Positions 42,445 to 51,599 of a DNA stretch of 64,000 nt are shown here, in pieces. Made by a program: the position numbers and the translations under genes. The notes below the pieces were generated by a model that saw nothing but the letters and a program-made list of their open reading frames with translations, did not search any database and was not told the origin of the DNA. How positions within the stretch are numbered: position 1 is the stretch's first letter; each line of letters opens with the position of its first letter. The DNA comes from RHLJ01 sp965601955 (GTDB taxonomy: Bacteria; Bacteroidota; Rhodothermia; Balneolales; Balneolaceae): assembly GCA_965601955.1 (NCBI GenBank), contig OZ271855.1, forward strand, positions 3,844,001 through 3,908,000. Reading direction: 5' to 3'.

Positions 42445-42570
42445 CATCCCGCACTTGATGCGGAATCTGTAGGGGGACAAACTTTGATTTAAATCTCCTC
42501 AGATCATAGAATTACTCATACAAATCCCGGGGCTCAGCCCGGGGTGACTGCTTGAATATGTAGGAATGAC
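42445..42570. repeat. Two intergenic palindromic repeat units
   Basis: Between sufE and the PAS gene there are two short dyads in a common dispersed-repeat style: CCCGCACTTGATGCGG preceded by GTCAT, and CCCGGGGCTCAGCCCGGGG followed by TGAC. A TAGGAATGAC tail follows. They are clearly richer in G and C than nearby spacers. Confidence 0.6.
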
Positions 42571-42583
42571 AAATGAGAAGAGA

Positions 42584-43465
42584 TTAGCTTTCTTTTAGCT
42601 CAAGTTTGGCTACAGACTTAACCGACCCCACTTCACCAAGATCATCATCCATTATTGGTTTGAAAGATTGAAGAACGGATAGATAATCACCTTCCGAAGT
42701 TTTGTATCGACAATACTCAGTAAGTGATTCTCCATTAAATGCCCGCTTCAAGGCTGATGCAACCTTGTCTTTGTCATCTTCATGAATAACCGAATTTAGC
42801 CCTTCGCTAAAGATAATTTCTTTGTTAAGCCCGGTTAGATCCTCAAATCCTTCCGTAATGTATTTACAGGTAATAGTCATTCCATCTTCACCATACGAGA
42901 ATTTGAGAGTGAACTCTTCTGCTCTTCTCAATAACTCATCAAAATCAGTATTGAAAATGGCCTTTGCTGTTTCCTTTTTCTCGGTCACATCACGTTGATA
43001 AGAAACCCAATGTGTAACCTCACCTTCTTTATTAAACAGGGGATGAATATCCCATTGGTTTATAAATTCAGTGCCGTCTTTACGATAGTTGATACTGTGC
43101 CCAAAAAATGCCTGGCCTTCAATAAGCCTTCGCTTAAGCCTATCAAGAATTGCCCGATCTGTTTTTGGACCCTGTAAAATTCTTGGTGTTTTACCCAGCA
43201 CTTCTTCAGGTAGATAACCTGTCATTTCAGTGAAGCCATCATTCACATATACTATTTTCGGACCAGGCTTTTCGAGATCTAATTCCGTGACAAGAATCGA
43301 ATCATAATCGTTACGAATAGCATTTTCTAAAAGCTCAAGCTGGAACTTGAAGCCTATTGCTTTTTCCTCTAGTTCGACAAATAATTCCTGTAAACTGGCA
43401 AATGAGCTTTCATCTTTAGAATAAGCTCTTAATTGTTCTAGAATTTCTTTTTTTATAATACTCAT
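42584..43465 (-). CDS. Two-PAS-domain protein without output domain
   Basis: A cytoplasmic protein of 293 residues with a short coiled coil (1-45) and two PAS domains, about 50-165 and 175-290. The first is LOV-like in layout (VYVNDGFTEMTGYLPEEVLG, RILQGPKTD, then GHSINYRKDGTEFIN and a PAC segment), but the flavin-binding cysteine motif NCRFLQ reads TPRILQ, so it is not a canonical LOV photoreceptor. No kinase, cyclase or DNA-binding domain is present. The ATG at 43465 is favoured over a TTG at 43474. It may be a sensory adaptor. Confidence 0.82.
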   Translation of the reverse strand: MSIIKKEILEQLRAYSKDESSFASLQELFVELEEKAIGFKFQLELLENAIRNDYDSILVTELDLEKPGPKIVYVNDGFTEMTGYLPEEVLGKTPRILQGPKTDRAILDRLKRRLIEGQAFFGHSINYRKDGTEFINQWDIHPLFNKEGEVTHWVSYQRDVTEKKETAKAIFNTDFDELLRRAEEFTLKFSYGEDGMTITCKYITEGFEDLTGLNKEIIFSEGLNSVIHEDDKDKVASALKRAFNGESLTEYCRYKTSEGDYLSVLQSFKPIMDDDLGEVGSVKSVAKLELKES

Positions 43466-43590
43466 ACTTATCAATTACTTAGCTGATCTAAGTTGATATC
43501 CACACGCAATATAAAACTGTGAGAACATAGCTTTCATTCCATCTAATTAAAAATAATTGTATTCTAATACTATATTAATAGTATTTACCA

Positions 43591-44325
43591 GTGCGACTTT
43601 TTCTATTCATCATCTTTCTAGTCCTGTATTCAGGTTGTTCCTTCTTTCTAAAATCTACCAAACCTTATCAACCCGAGATGGTTCTTGTTCCCGGGGGCTC
43701 TTTTATTCTGGGTGATATATTCGAAGAGCAGAATACGGACGCCTTACCAACCCATGAAGTAACAGTAAAACCATTTTACCTGAGTAGGTATGAAATTACT
43801 TTCGAGAAGTATGATCAATTTGCTCAGGCAAGGGAATTACCACTCCCTGATGATGGCGGTTATGGAAGAGGAAATAGGGCCGTTGTAAATGTAACGTGGG
43901 ATGAAGCTGCCTCTTTTTGTAAAAGCCTTGGCAACCGGTTGCCTTCTGAAATTGAATGGGAGTATGCAGCAAGATCAGCCGGTAAAAAACAGATCTATGC
44001 AGGCACCAATAATATTGATTCCTTAAAGCACTATGCTATCACTCGTGACTCAAATATCAATTTCTCTTTTAGTGTAGGTTCTCGTAGCCCAAATGATCTC
44101 GGGCTATATGATATGAGCGGAAATGTATTTGAGTGGGTAGATGAGTTTTATCAGTTTTATAGTATGCCAGAACAACTTCACAACCACAAAGTTGACGGGA
44201 TAAGGATCATACGGGGAGGGAGTTTTGGAGAGCAGACCTCAACAACAAGAACATACTGGAGAACAGGCACCCTTCATGATGTAAGGGCATCAGACTTAGG
44301 TTTCCGGTGTGCCAAGTCGAAATAA
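43591..44325 (+). CDS. SUMF1/FGE-sulfatase-domain lipoprotein
   Basis: A 244-residue lipoprotein (YSGC lipobox, Cys16) starting with GTG. The rest is a formylglycine-generating-enzyme-like domain: MVLVPGGSFILGD, THEVTVKPFYLSRYEITFEKY, VNVTWDEAASFCKSLGNRLP, SEIEWEYAARS, YDMSGNVFEWVDEFY and RGGSFGEQTSTTRTYWR. The two copper-binding cysteines of true FGE are not visible in the C-terminal motif, so it is more likely a GldK-like or other structural member than a sulfatase activator. Confidence 0.85.
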   Translation: MRLFLFIIFLVLYSGCSFFLKSTKPYQPEMVLVPGGSFILGDIFEEQNTDALPTHEVTVKPFYLSRYEITFEKYDQFAQARELPLPDDGGYGRGNRAVVNVTWDEAASFCKSLGNRLPSEIEWEYAARSAGKKQIYAGTNNIDSLKHYAITRDSNINFSFSVGSRSPNDLGLYDMSGNVFEWVDEFYQFYSMPEQLHNHKVDGIRIIRGGSFGEQTSTTRTYWRTGTLHDVRASDLGFRCAKSK

Positions 44326-44327
44326 AA

Positions 44328-44351
44328 AAGGGGGAGCCGAAACTCCCCCTT
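44328..44351. terminator. Bidirectional terminator
   Basis: AAGGGGGAG and CTCCCCCTT form a perfect nine-pair stem with a six-base loop between two convergent genes. Confidence 0.88.
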
Positions 44352-44361
44352 CCTCACTCAC

Positions 44362-45525
44362 TCATCGAAGTAGCAACTTCGCAATAGTGCTCAGCTGCAT
44401 GTTCGTTGTACCTTCGTAAATCTTACCGATCTTTGCATCACGGTAAAATTTTTCGACAGGATATTCTTTCACGTATCCATAACCTCCGAAGAGGTCAACT
44501 GCCATAGATGAAACTCGTTCTGCTACTTCTGAAGAATAGAACTTGGCCATAGCCGCTTCTTTTAAGAACGGCTGACCTGCCTCTTTAATTCTTCCTGCAT
44601 TATAAACGAGTAAACGAGCAGTCTCAATATCTGTTGCCATTCGTGATAACTGGAATTGTACTCCCTGGAAATCAGAAATTGCTTTCCCAAATTGTTTTCT
44701 TTCTTTGACGTAATCGATAGTTGCGTCGAAAGCACCCTGAGCTATACCAATCATTTGAGCACCAATACCAATCCGGCCTTCATTCAGTGTTTCGATGGCT
44801 ACTTTGTATCCTTTTCCATACTCACCAAGGATATTTTCTTTCGGCACTTTGCAGTCCTCAAGCAGGATTTCACATGTAGAACTGGCCCGTATGCCAAGTT
44901 TGTTTTCTTTTTTAGAAACGGAGAATCCTTCCATTCCTCGCTCTACAACAAAAGCAGTAATACCTTTATAACCGAGTTCAGGGTTTACATTAGCAAATAC
45001 GAGGAAAATATCAGCCTCATTAGCATTTGTAATCCAGAGCTTGGAGCCATTAAGGATAAAATGGCTGTCCGTTTCTTTTGCGGTAGTTTTAAGTGCAAAA
45101 GCGTCACTACCAGAACCTGCTTCCGATAAGCAATAAGCTCCAACTTTTTCTGTAGCTAATTGTGGAAGGTATCGTTCTTTAATGTCATCGGATCCATACC
45201 TGATAAATGCATTGTTAACCAGGGTATTTTGTACATCCATAAATACTCCGGCAGATCCATCTACTCTAGAAATTTGTTCGATGGCTACGATAGACATCAT
45301 AAATGTACCACCAGCACCGGAGTACCTTTCAGGAATCTCAATCCCCATCAGGCCCATTTCAAAAAACTCTTTTATTAGCCCAGAATCTAGTTTTGCTTGC
45401 TCATCCATTTCATGCACCAGGGGTGCTATGGAACTCTTTGCAAAATCAGCCGCTGCCTCCTTGAGCATTTGTTCATCTTCGGTAAGCTGAGTTAATGGGG
45501 GAAAAAATTGATCTACTTGATTCAT
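44362..45525 (-). CDS. Acyl-CoA dehydrogenase
   Basis: A 387-residue flavoenzyme of the short-chain/branched-chain acyl-CoA dehydrogenase type, which introduces the alpha-beta double bond in acyl-CoA. Family marks are YCLSEAGSGSDAFALKT and FILNGSKLWITNA in the FAD-binding middle domain, RIGIGAQMIGIAQGAFD, and the C-terminal IYEGTTNMQ with the catalytic glutamate. Length is normal. A LacI-type operator-like half site lies about 45 bases upstream of its start. Alone in its transcription unit. Confidence 0.94.
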   Translation of the reverse strand: MNQVDQFFPPLTQLTEDEQMLKEAAADFAKSSIAPLVHEMDEQAKLDSGLIKEFFEMGLMGIEIPERYSGAGGTFMMSIVAIEQISRVDGSAGVFMDVQNTLVNNAFIRYGSDDIKERYLPQLATEKVGAYCLSEAGSGSDAFALKTTAKETDSHFILNGSKLWITNANEADIFLVFANVNPELGYKGITAFVVERGMEGFSVSKKENKLGIRASSTCEILLEDCKVPKENILGEYGKGYKVAIETLNEGRIGIGAQMIGIAQGAFDATIDYVKERKQFGKAISDFQGVQFQLSRMATDIETARLLVYNAGRIKEAGQPFLKEAAMAKFYSSEVAERVSSMAVDLFGGYGYVKEYPVEKFYRDAKIGKIYEGTTNMQLSTIAKLLLR

Positions 45526-45569
45526 TCTATATCTATGTTCAGGATTTCAGCGGAAGGAAAATATACAAT

Positions 45570-45583
45570 TGTAAGCGCTTTTT
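45570..45583. promoter_or_regulatory. LacI-family operator-like site (partial)
   Basis: TGTAAGCGCTTTTT: the left half and centre match the site at 45872 in reverse orientation, but the right half lacks the final CA. It lies 45 bases upstream of the acyl-CoA dehydrogenase start. Confidence 0.4.
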
Positions 45584-45871
45584 TACTACTAAAAAGTTAG
45601 ATTTTCCAAAATCATTTAATCTCTTTCAACATCTCAACTTCTGCTTTAGAAACGGAAAGCTCTCTTTGAATGATCCGCAGTTTGCTTCAGGAAGTTAGCT
45701 AACTAAATATTTCTTATCAGTTAAAAAATTGATTCTCTTCGATTCTAAGAATGCGGAGCTTTATTGGAATAATATACCCTCTTTTTTTAAGCGTAAATCA
45801 ATAAAATTATAAATTTTGAAACATTTCCCTTCTTGCTTACTCATGTAAATAGCGTTTTTTTTAAAGACAAA

Positions 45872-45885
45872 TGAAAGCGCTTACA
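45872..45885. promoter_or_regulatory. LacI/CcpA-type operator (cre-like) upstream of amylase
   Basis: TGAAAGCGCTTACA fits the cre consensus TGWNANCGNTNWCA at every defined position and is nearly palindromic. It lies 32 bases before the alpha-amylase start codon, a position where a LacI-family regulator could repress or activate. The regulator is not in the window. Confidence 0.6.
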
Positions 45886-45916
45886 TAATAAAAGAGTCAC
45901 AAAACAAGGAGAAAAA

Positions 45917-48307
45917 ATGAAAGAGATAAGACTGGGAATGCTACTAGTAATTATGTTAAGCTTCTCAAACTTTAGCCAAGCACAAGATGACGTAATGATG
46001 CAGGCGTTTTACTGGGATGTTCCTGTAGATGCTGCAAATTTCAATGGAAGCTGGTGGGACTCACTGGCAAGCAACTCCAAAAGCCTATCGGATGCAGGAT
46101 TCACCGGAATGTGGATACCCTCCCCTTCGAAAGGTAACTTTGGAATATATGATATGGGTTATGGTATTTACGACCACTATGACCTGGGTAATTACAATCA
46201 AAAGGGAACCACCGAAACCAGGTTTGGCAGTCGGGCCGAACTTGAGGCTATGATCGATTCAATGCACAATAATGGTATTGAGGTCTATGCAGACATGGTA
46301 TTAAATCATATGTATACCGATGGGGATTATTATGGCTCTTCGAATGATATGGAGTCTAACCCTGATGTAAAGCAATATGTATTTGATGAAGCCTATATAA
46401 ACGGAACCCAATATCAGTCATATCCTACCAATGAAATCACCTGGGTTATCCCAAGTGCAGCTGCAGGTACGTATTATATCCAAATAACGGGTTATAACCT
46501 TGACTTTGGAGCAAGCTATACTCAGCGCGGTTATGATGTAATGATAGACTGGACAGGAGGGGGCGCAACTACCACAACTGTTTGGGAATCAGAAAACAAT
46601 AATGGTGGTGGAAACTATAATACCATTTCTTCATCTGGTACTACCGTACGCGGGCATATCAATTCATCAGGAGATATTGATGAATATGAAATCACATTAT
46701 CAAGCTCTGCGGATATTGTAATTCAGGTCACCGCCAGAAAAGAAGGAACAGATTCCGGAGGAAACTGGGAATGGCAATGGGCCGACCAAAATAATGGCTA
46801 CTATCCTTCTGCGATTTGGTTTAGCGGAAGTAACCTTGCCAATACCACTCTTGAAGCTCATACAGCTACCGGAGTTTCTTATGTAACCCATACCGGAACA
46901 GGAGAACCCAACTACTCATGGAACCACAACCACTTCCATCCTGTAGACAGCAACGACTGGCTGGGTTATCCGGGAAATGATGAGATCATAACCAATACTA
47001 AATTCTTTGGGAATGATTTAAACACTTTCGACGCCACCGTTGTAAGCCGGCTTGAAGACTGGGGATATTGGATGGCTGATGAAATTGGGTTTGATGGCTT
47101 CAGGCTAGATTTCGTTCGCGGATTTCAAGAAACCTTTGTTGCAGATTGGGTAAATAACTTACCTCTCCTAAGTGGAAGCCAACGCTTTATAGTAGGTGAA
47201 TACTGGGGAAATGCTTCATCCATTCACTCCTGGGTTACTAATGTTTCCAACGGTACCTCTACGGTTACCAGTGCAACTACAACAGGAGCCGATGTTGACG
47301 CCTTCGATTTCCCCTTAAAGTTTTCATTAAATGAAATCGTAAATAACACGGCCGGAACAGCTAACATCACTACTACACTTGACCATGCAGGGATGATTAG
47401 AAACACAGGTGGATATGCCCTTTCCGGAACCAGTGTAGTTACCTTTGTGGATAATCATGACACAGGTAAAGAACATGACAAATGGGTATTCAGTGATTGG
47501 GATATGGCATATGCCTATACGCTAACTCATGAAGGGCGCCCTACCGTCTTTTACTCCCATTACTATGGAACACTTCAGGAAGACGCCCATAGCAGTTCTT
47601 ATACTACCCAGGCTCCATCCAGCCTTCGGGATGATATCGATAACCTGATTCATATTCGAAAGAACTATCTGGGTGGAACTATTGAAGTTCTCAGTGCAGA
47701 TGGGAACCCTCATCCTTCCGGTGATGCAGCAGATGTATATGTTGCAAGGAGAAATGGTAACGGCACTAAAACAGGAGCAATCATAGTGATCAATGATAAT
47801 AGTTCATCAACCAAAGGGCTCTGGGTCGATCATACTACAGGTACCGATATCTGGGCTAATTCTTACCTTGTAAATGTAGAAACCGATGACAGCACCTATG
47901 TGTATTCTGACGGGCGGGTCTATGTGGAAGCAGGAGCACGAGATTATGCCGTATATGTGCCAGCAAGTGAGCTCACTACCACCCTCCCGAAAAGTAAAGG
48001 AGTTATTAATGTTGGGAATGAACCAGAGGTTACTGATGCGCCAGAATCTGTTGTTCTTTATGATAATTACCCAAATCCATTCAACCCGACTACAAATATA
48101 TCATTTAGTATTCCGGAAAGTGGACAGGTCTCTTTGAACATTTATAATTCGATGGGACAACTGGTATCAACAGTTGCGAATGGAGTATTTAATGCTGGAG
48201 AACATAAGCTAACCTGGGATGCAACAAGTGTTGCCAGTGGAATCTATATCTATTCGTTAACCTACAATGGGCAAACGATAAATAAGAGAATGACACTGAT
48301 TAAATAG
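45917..48307 (+). CDS. Secreted GH13 alpha-amylase with C-terminal sorting domain
   Basis: A 796-residue secreted enzyme cutting alpha-1,4-glucans. Signal peptide 1-22. The GH13 barrel shows DMVLNH (126-131), nucleophile D398 in GFDGFRLDFV, acid/base E428 in FIVGEYWG and D515 in FVDNHDTG. Domain B is interrupted by about 150 residues (175-325) of beta-rich, glycine/threonine-rich sequence (YYIQITGYN, HINSSGDIDEYEITLS) like a pre-peptidase C-terminal type domain. The end (about 715-796) is a FlgD-like sorting domain: NYPNPFNPTTNISF, ASGIYIYSL and KRMTLIK. Such tails direct export by the type IX system in Bacteroidota. Preceded by a cre-like site and a good ribosome binding site. Confidence 0.93.
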   Translation: MKEIRLGMLLVIMLSFSNFSQAQDDVMMQAFYWDVPVDAANFNGSWWDSLASNSKSLSDAGFTGMWIPSPSKGNFGIYDMGYGIYDHYDLGNYNQKGTTETRFGSRAELEAMIDSMHNNGIEVYADMVLNHMYTDGDYYGSSNDMESNPDVKQYVFDEAYINGTQYQSYPTNEITWVIPSAAAGTYYIQITGYNLDFGASYTQRGYDVMIDWTGGGATTTTVWESENNNGGGNYNTISSSGTTVRGHINSSGDIDEYEITLSSSADIVIQVTARKEGTDSGGNWEWQWADQNNGYYPSAIWFSGSNLANTTLEAHTATGVSYVTHTGTGEPNYSWNHNHFHPVDSNDWLGYPGNDEIITNTKFFGNDLNTFDATVVSRLEDWGYWMADEIGFDGFRLDFVRGFQETFVADWVNNLPLLSGSQRFIVGEYWGNASSIHSWVTNVSNGTSTVTSATTTGADVDAFDFPLKFSLNEIVNNTAGTANITTTLDHAGMIRNTGGYALSGTSVVTFVDNHDTGKEHDKWVFSDWDMAYAYTLTHEGRPTVFYSHYYGTLQEDAHSSSYTTQAPSSLRDDIDNLIHIRKNYLGGTIEVLSADGNPHPSGDAADVYVARRNGNGTKTGAIIVINDNSSSTKGLWVDHTTGTDIWANSYLVNVETDDSTYVYSDGRVYVEAGARDYAVYVPASELTTTLPKSKGVINVGNEPEVTDAPESVVLYDNYPNPFNPTTNISFSIPESGQVSLNIYNSMGQLVSTVANGVFNAGEHKLTWDATSVASGIYIYSLTYNGQTINKRMTLIK

Positions 48308-48325
48308 CTTATCCTGACCTAAGCA

Positions 48326-48353
48326 AAGCCTACCTCCATAAAGAGGTGGGCTT
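48326..48353. terminator. Terminator between amylase and meaB
   Basis: AAGCCTACCTC pairs with GAGGTGGGCTT with one wobble, followed by T residues. It lies between convergent genes and ends just before the meaB stop codon. Confidence 0.88.
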
Positions 48354-48354
48354 T

Positions 48355-49326
48355 TTATTTACCTCGAATCTTCGAAATCATCTCAAATGCCGCTGAGGAA
48401 GGAGAAATTTCTTTGGCGATAATTCTCTGTTCAAGTTTCCTGGCTACTTCCCGATTTTTTGAAGTGTTCCAAAGCTGTTTTAAAACTTCATCTTCAGTTA
48501 ATCTTTTGAACCAGTTTAAATTTTGAGCTTCCCTAAGCTGATTGAACAGGTTCTTTTCTTTGAGAACCGAAACAAGGCCTTCAACTGCTTCCCAGACTTT
48601 TTCTATCCCTTTCTTTTCAAGAGCACTAATGGCTAAAAATTCAACAGAAACTCCCTCGTATTTAGGCTGTAGAAGGCGGAATGTCTGCTCATACTCATCT
48701 CTGGCCTTAAGGGCTAACCGTTCCTGATCTCCATCGGCTTTATTAACCACCAGGATATCGGTGATTTCTAAAATTCCTCTTTTAATTCCTTGTAACGAAT
48801 CTCCTGCACCTGGGAGCATCATCACTAAAAAGCAATCAACCATTGAAGCCACTTCGAATTCACTTTGGCCTACACCAACTGTTTCAATTAAAATAACGTC
48901 ATATCCAGCAGCTTCACATAAAAGGACCGATTCCCTGGTTCGTTTAGCAACCCCACCAAGTGTACCCGCAGTAGGCGATGGACGGATGAACGCTCTCTCA
49001 TCATTTGCCAGGGTTTCCATACGGGTTTTATCCCCAAGGATACTTCCACCGGAGGTAGGACTGCTTGGGTCTACCGCCAAAACAGCAACCTTATGCCCCT
49101 GATTAATCAACAGGTTCCCTAATGATTCTATAAAGGTACTTTTACCTACTCCTGGCACTCCTGAAATACCAATACGAGTTGTCTCATAACTATCATTAAG
49201 CAACTCAAAGAGTTTACGAGCTTCTTGTTGGTCCTCGTCTCTATTGCTCTCAACAAGGGTTATCCCTTTGGCAAGGTGCCTTCGCTTCCCTTCTTTAATC
49301 CCTTGTGCAAGTTCTTCAACGGTCAT
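48355..49326 (-). CDS. meaB: MeaB-type GTPase chaperone of methylmalonyl-CoA mutase
   Basis: A G3E-family GTPase of 323 residues that loads and protects adenosylcobalamin in methylmalonyl-CoA mutase. Walker A is GVPGVGKSTF, followed by AVDPSSPTSGGSILGDKTRM, the switch-like ETVGVGQSE, and NKADGD as guanine-specificity motif. Its start overlaps the stop of the mutase gene by four bases (ATGA), so the two are coupled. Confidence 0.95.
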   Translation of the reverse strand: MTVEELAQGIKEGKRRHLAKGITLVESNRDEDQQEARKLFELLNDSYETTRIGISGVPGVGKSTFIESLGNLLINQGHKVAVLAVDPSSPTSGGSILGDKTRMETLANDERAFIRPSPTAGTLGGVAKRTRESVLLCEAAGYDVILIETVGVGQSEFEVASMVDCFLVMMLPGAGDSLQGIKRGILEITDILVVNKADGDQERLALKARDEYEQTFRLLQPKYEGVSVEFLAISALEKKGIEKVWEAVEGLVSVLKEKNLFNQLREAQNLNWFKRLTEDEVLKQLWNTSKNREVARKLEQRIIAKEISPSSAAFEMISKIRGK

Positions 49327-51416
49327 GCACGTTTTGCTTTGATTTCATCAATCACTTTCGAGGCAGCCTTTGGAATATTTGTCCCCGGCCCAAATATAGC
49401 TGAGACTCCGGCTTCGTGAAGAAAATCATAATCCTGTACTGGTATAACCCCACCTGCCACAATCACAATATCCCCTGCTTCTTCTTTCTCAAGAATAGCA
49501 ATAAGCTCCGGAATCAAGGTTTTATGCCCGGCAGCTAAAGTAGATACTCCGATCACATGAACATCATTTTCGATAGCCTGTTTCGCCGCTTCCTCAGGAG
49601 TTGAAAAGAGAGGGCCAACGTCTACATCAAAGCCCATATCCGCAAAAGCAGTAGCAACCACTTTGGCTCCCCGGTCATGACCATCCTGGCCCATTTTCAC
49701 AACCAGGATTCGAGGCCTCCGGCCTTCCTCTTCAGCAAATGACTCGATTTTGAATTTAATTTCTTTGTAGTGTATATCGTTCTTGTACACGCTTTCGTAC
49801 ACTCCGCTTATGGTTTGATTATTGGCTGTATGCCTACCCCAGGCTACTTCGAGAGCAGTGGAAATTTCTCCTACACTCGCTCTTTTTCGTGTAGCTTCAA
49901 CGGCTAACGCCAAAATATTTCCTTCACCTGATTTAGCTGCATCCGTTAAAGCCACCAATGCTTTTTTTGTAGCATGATTATCTCTGTTAGCTTTGATTTC
50001 ATCTAAACGCTCAATCTGCTTATCCCGTACTTCGGCATTATCAATATCTAAAATCTCGACCGGGTCTTCCTTCTCATTCACATATTTATTCACCCCAACA
50101 ATAGTGATATCTCCCTTATCGATCCCGGCTTGTTTCAGAGCCGCAGCTTCTTCAATCTTTCTTTTTGGATATCCTTCTTCGATGGCTTTTGCCATACCTC
50201 CCATTTCCATTACCTCATTAATAATGGATCGGGCTTTTTCTTTTAGATCATGGGTCATAGACTCAATAGCATACGAGCCACCCAAAGGATCTACCGTATG
50301 AGTAATATCTGTTTCTTCCTGGATAATGGTTTGAGTATTCCTGGCAATCCTGGATGAAGTTTCTGTTGGAAGAGAAATAGCTTCATCATAGCTGTTGGTA
50401 TGCAAAGACTGTGTTCCACCCAGTACAGCAGCCATAGCTTCGATCGTAGTTCGAACCACATTATTTAGCGGGTCTTGTGCTGTTAATGACCATCCCGAAG
50501 TTTGGCAATGTGTCCGAAGCATCATGGACTTTGGGTTCTTTGGAGAGAAATGCTCTTTCATCAATTCCGCCCAAAGCGTACGTGCTGCTCTAAGCTTACT
50601 TACCTCCATTAAGAAGTTCATACCAATAGCGAAAAAGAAGGAAAGCCGGGGAGCAAAAGCGTCTACATCCAGGCCACTTTCTACGGCTGTTTTCACATAC
50701 TCTAACCCATCAGCTAAGGTAAATGCCAACTCCAGTGCTGAGTCAGCACCAGCTTCCTGCATATGGTACCCTGAAATGGAAATAGAATTAAAGCGAGGCA
50801 TAAATTGGCTGGTAAACGCGATGATATCCGAAACCAATCTCATCGATTGTTGTGGTGGGTAGATGTAGGTATTCCGCACCATGAACTCTTTAAGGATATC
50901 ATTTTGAATGGTACCGCTTAGCTGATCCAAAGAAACTCCCTGTTCCTCAGCAGCTACGATATAAGCAGCAAGAACCGGAATTACTGCTCCATTCATGGTC
51001 ATAGAAACCGACATCTTATCCAAGGGAATACCATCGAATAAAATCTTCATGTCTTCCACTGAATCGATAGCAACTCCTGCTTTTCCAACATCCCCAACTA
51101 CTCGTGGATGGTCGGAGTCATATCCTCTGTGTGTAGCCAGATCAAAAGCCACGCTTAATCCTTTTTGCCCTTTTTGAAGTGCTTTTCGATAAAACTGGTT
51201 GGATTCTTCTGCCGTTGAAAATCCGGCATATTGGCGGATGGTCCAGGGCCGCTGGGTATACATGGTGGGATAAGGTCCGCGGGTAAAAGGGAACGCTCCG
51301 GCTTCTCCTGCATTTGCCTTTCGATCATCAACATCTTGCTGATCATAAAGCGTCTGAATATGAATTCCTTCCGGGCTGGTGCGACCTTGTTTTCGTAGTT
51401 CGTTACTGTCTGACAT
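49323..51416 (-). CDS. scpA: Methylmalonyl-CoA mutase, catalytic subunit
   Basis: Adenosylcobalamin enzyme converting methylmalonyl-CoA and succinyl-CoA. The N-terminal TIM-barrel domain starts with GAFPFTRGPYPTMYTQRPWTIRQYAGF (in overlapping parts) and contains SVSMTMNGAVIP, and SGYHMQEAGA. The cobalamin domain has GQDGHDRGAKV with the cobalt-coordinating histidine, and VIGVSTLAAGH. About 697 residues from ATG 51416 is the normal length of the catalytic subunit. No small subunit gene is adjacent, so it probably works as a homodimer. An alternative TTG start lies nine bases upstream. Confidence 0.95.
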   Translation of the reverse strand: MSDSNELRKQGRTSPEGIHIQTLYDQQDVDDRKANAGEAGAFPFTRGPYPTMYTQRPWTIRQYAGFSTAEESNQFYRKALQKGQKGLSVAFDLATHRGYDSDHPRVVGDVGKAGVAIDSVEDMKILFDGIPLDKMSVSMTMNGAVIPVLAAYIVAAEEQGVSLDQLSGTIQNDILKEFMVRNTYIYPPQQSMRLVSDIIAFTSQFMPRFNSISISGYHMQEAGADSALELAFTLADGLEYVKTAVESGLDVDAFAPRLSFFFAIGMNFLMEVSKLRAARTLWAELMKEHFSPKNPKSMMLRTHCQTSGWSLTAQDPLNNVVRTTIEAMAAVLGGTQSLHTNSYDEAISLPTETSSRIARNTQTIIQEETDITHTVDPLGGSYAIESMTHDLKEKARSIINEVMEMGGMAKAIEEGYPKRKIEEAAALKQAGIDKGDITIVGVNKYVNEKEDPVEILDIDNAEVRDKQIERLDEIKANRDNHATKKALVALTDAAKSGEGNILALAVEATRKRASVGEISTALEVAWGRHTANNQTISGVYESVYKNDIHYKEIKFKIESFAEEEGRRPRILVVKMGQDGHDRGAKVVATAFADMGFDVDVGPLFSTPEEAAKQAIENDVHVIGVSTLAAGHKTLIPELIAILEKEEAGDIVIVAGGVIPVQDYDFLHEAGVSAIFGPGTNIPKAASKVIDEIKAKRA

Positions 51417-51599
51417 GGGAGTCAATTTCTTTCGTGGAAACGGTTTTCTAACCCAGAAGGTACGATTTTCGTTTTTTGCATGTAAACGATGTAATGAATT
51501 TTACTCGCATAATAACTATTGATTTTGTAGTACTACGGAATACTCCGATTAGTTATCCAATAGAGATTATTTGACTTTCACATAATCTTATACAATGTT

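Larger units (their letters stand above)
45526..45916. other. Divergent intergenic region
   Basis: About 390 bases between the divergent acyl-CoA dehydrogenase and alpha-amylase genes. It holds two operator-like GCGC-centred sites, one near each gene, and AGGAG seven bases before the amylase start codon. Otherwise AT-rich and without a gene. Confidence 0.5.

Noticed and set aside
41986..42480. Longer SufE start at 42480
   Set aside because: The added 23 residues are translated from a palindromic intergenic repeat and are not part of SufE.
43591..44325. Formylglycine-generating enzyme
   Set aside because: The catalytic cysteine pair was not seen, so only the broader SUMF1-domain assignment is supported.
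44656..45129. Open frame of 157 codons antisense to the acyl-CoA dehydrogenase
   Set aside because: It lies entirely opposite a well conserved gene and its product has no family resemblance.
50395..50862. Open frame antisense to methylmalonyl-CoA mutase
   Set aside because: A shadow of the codon bias of the opposite strand; low-complexity serine-rich product.
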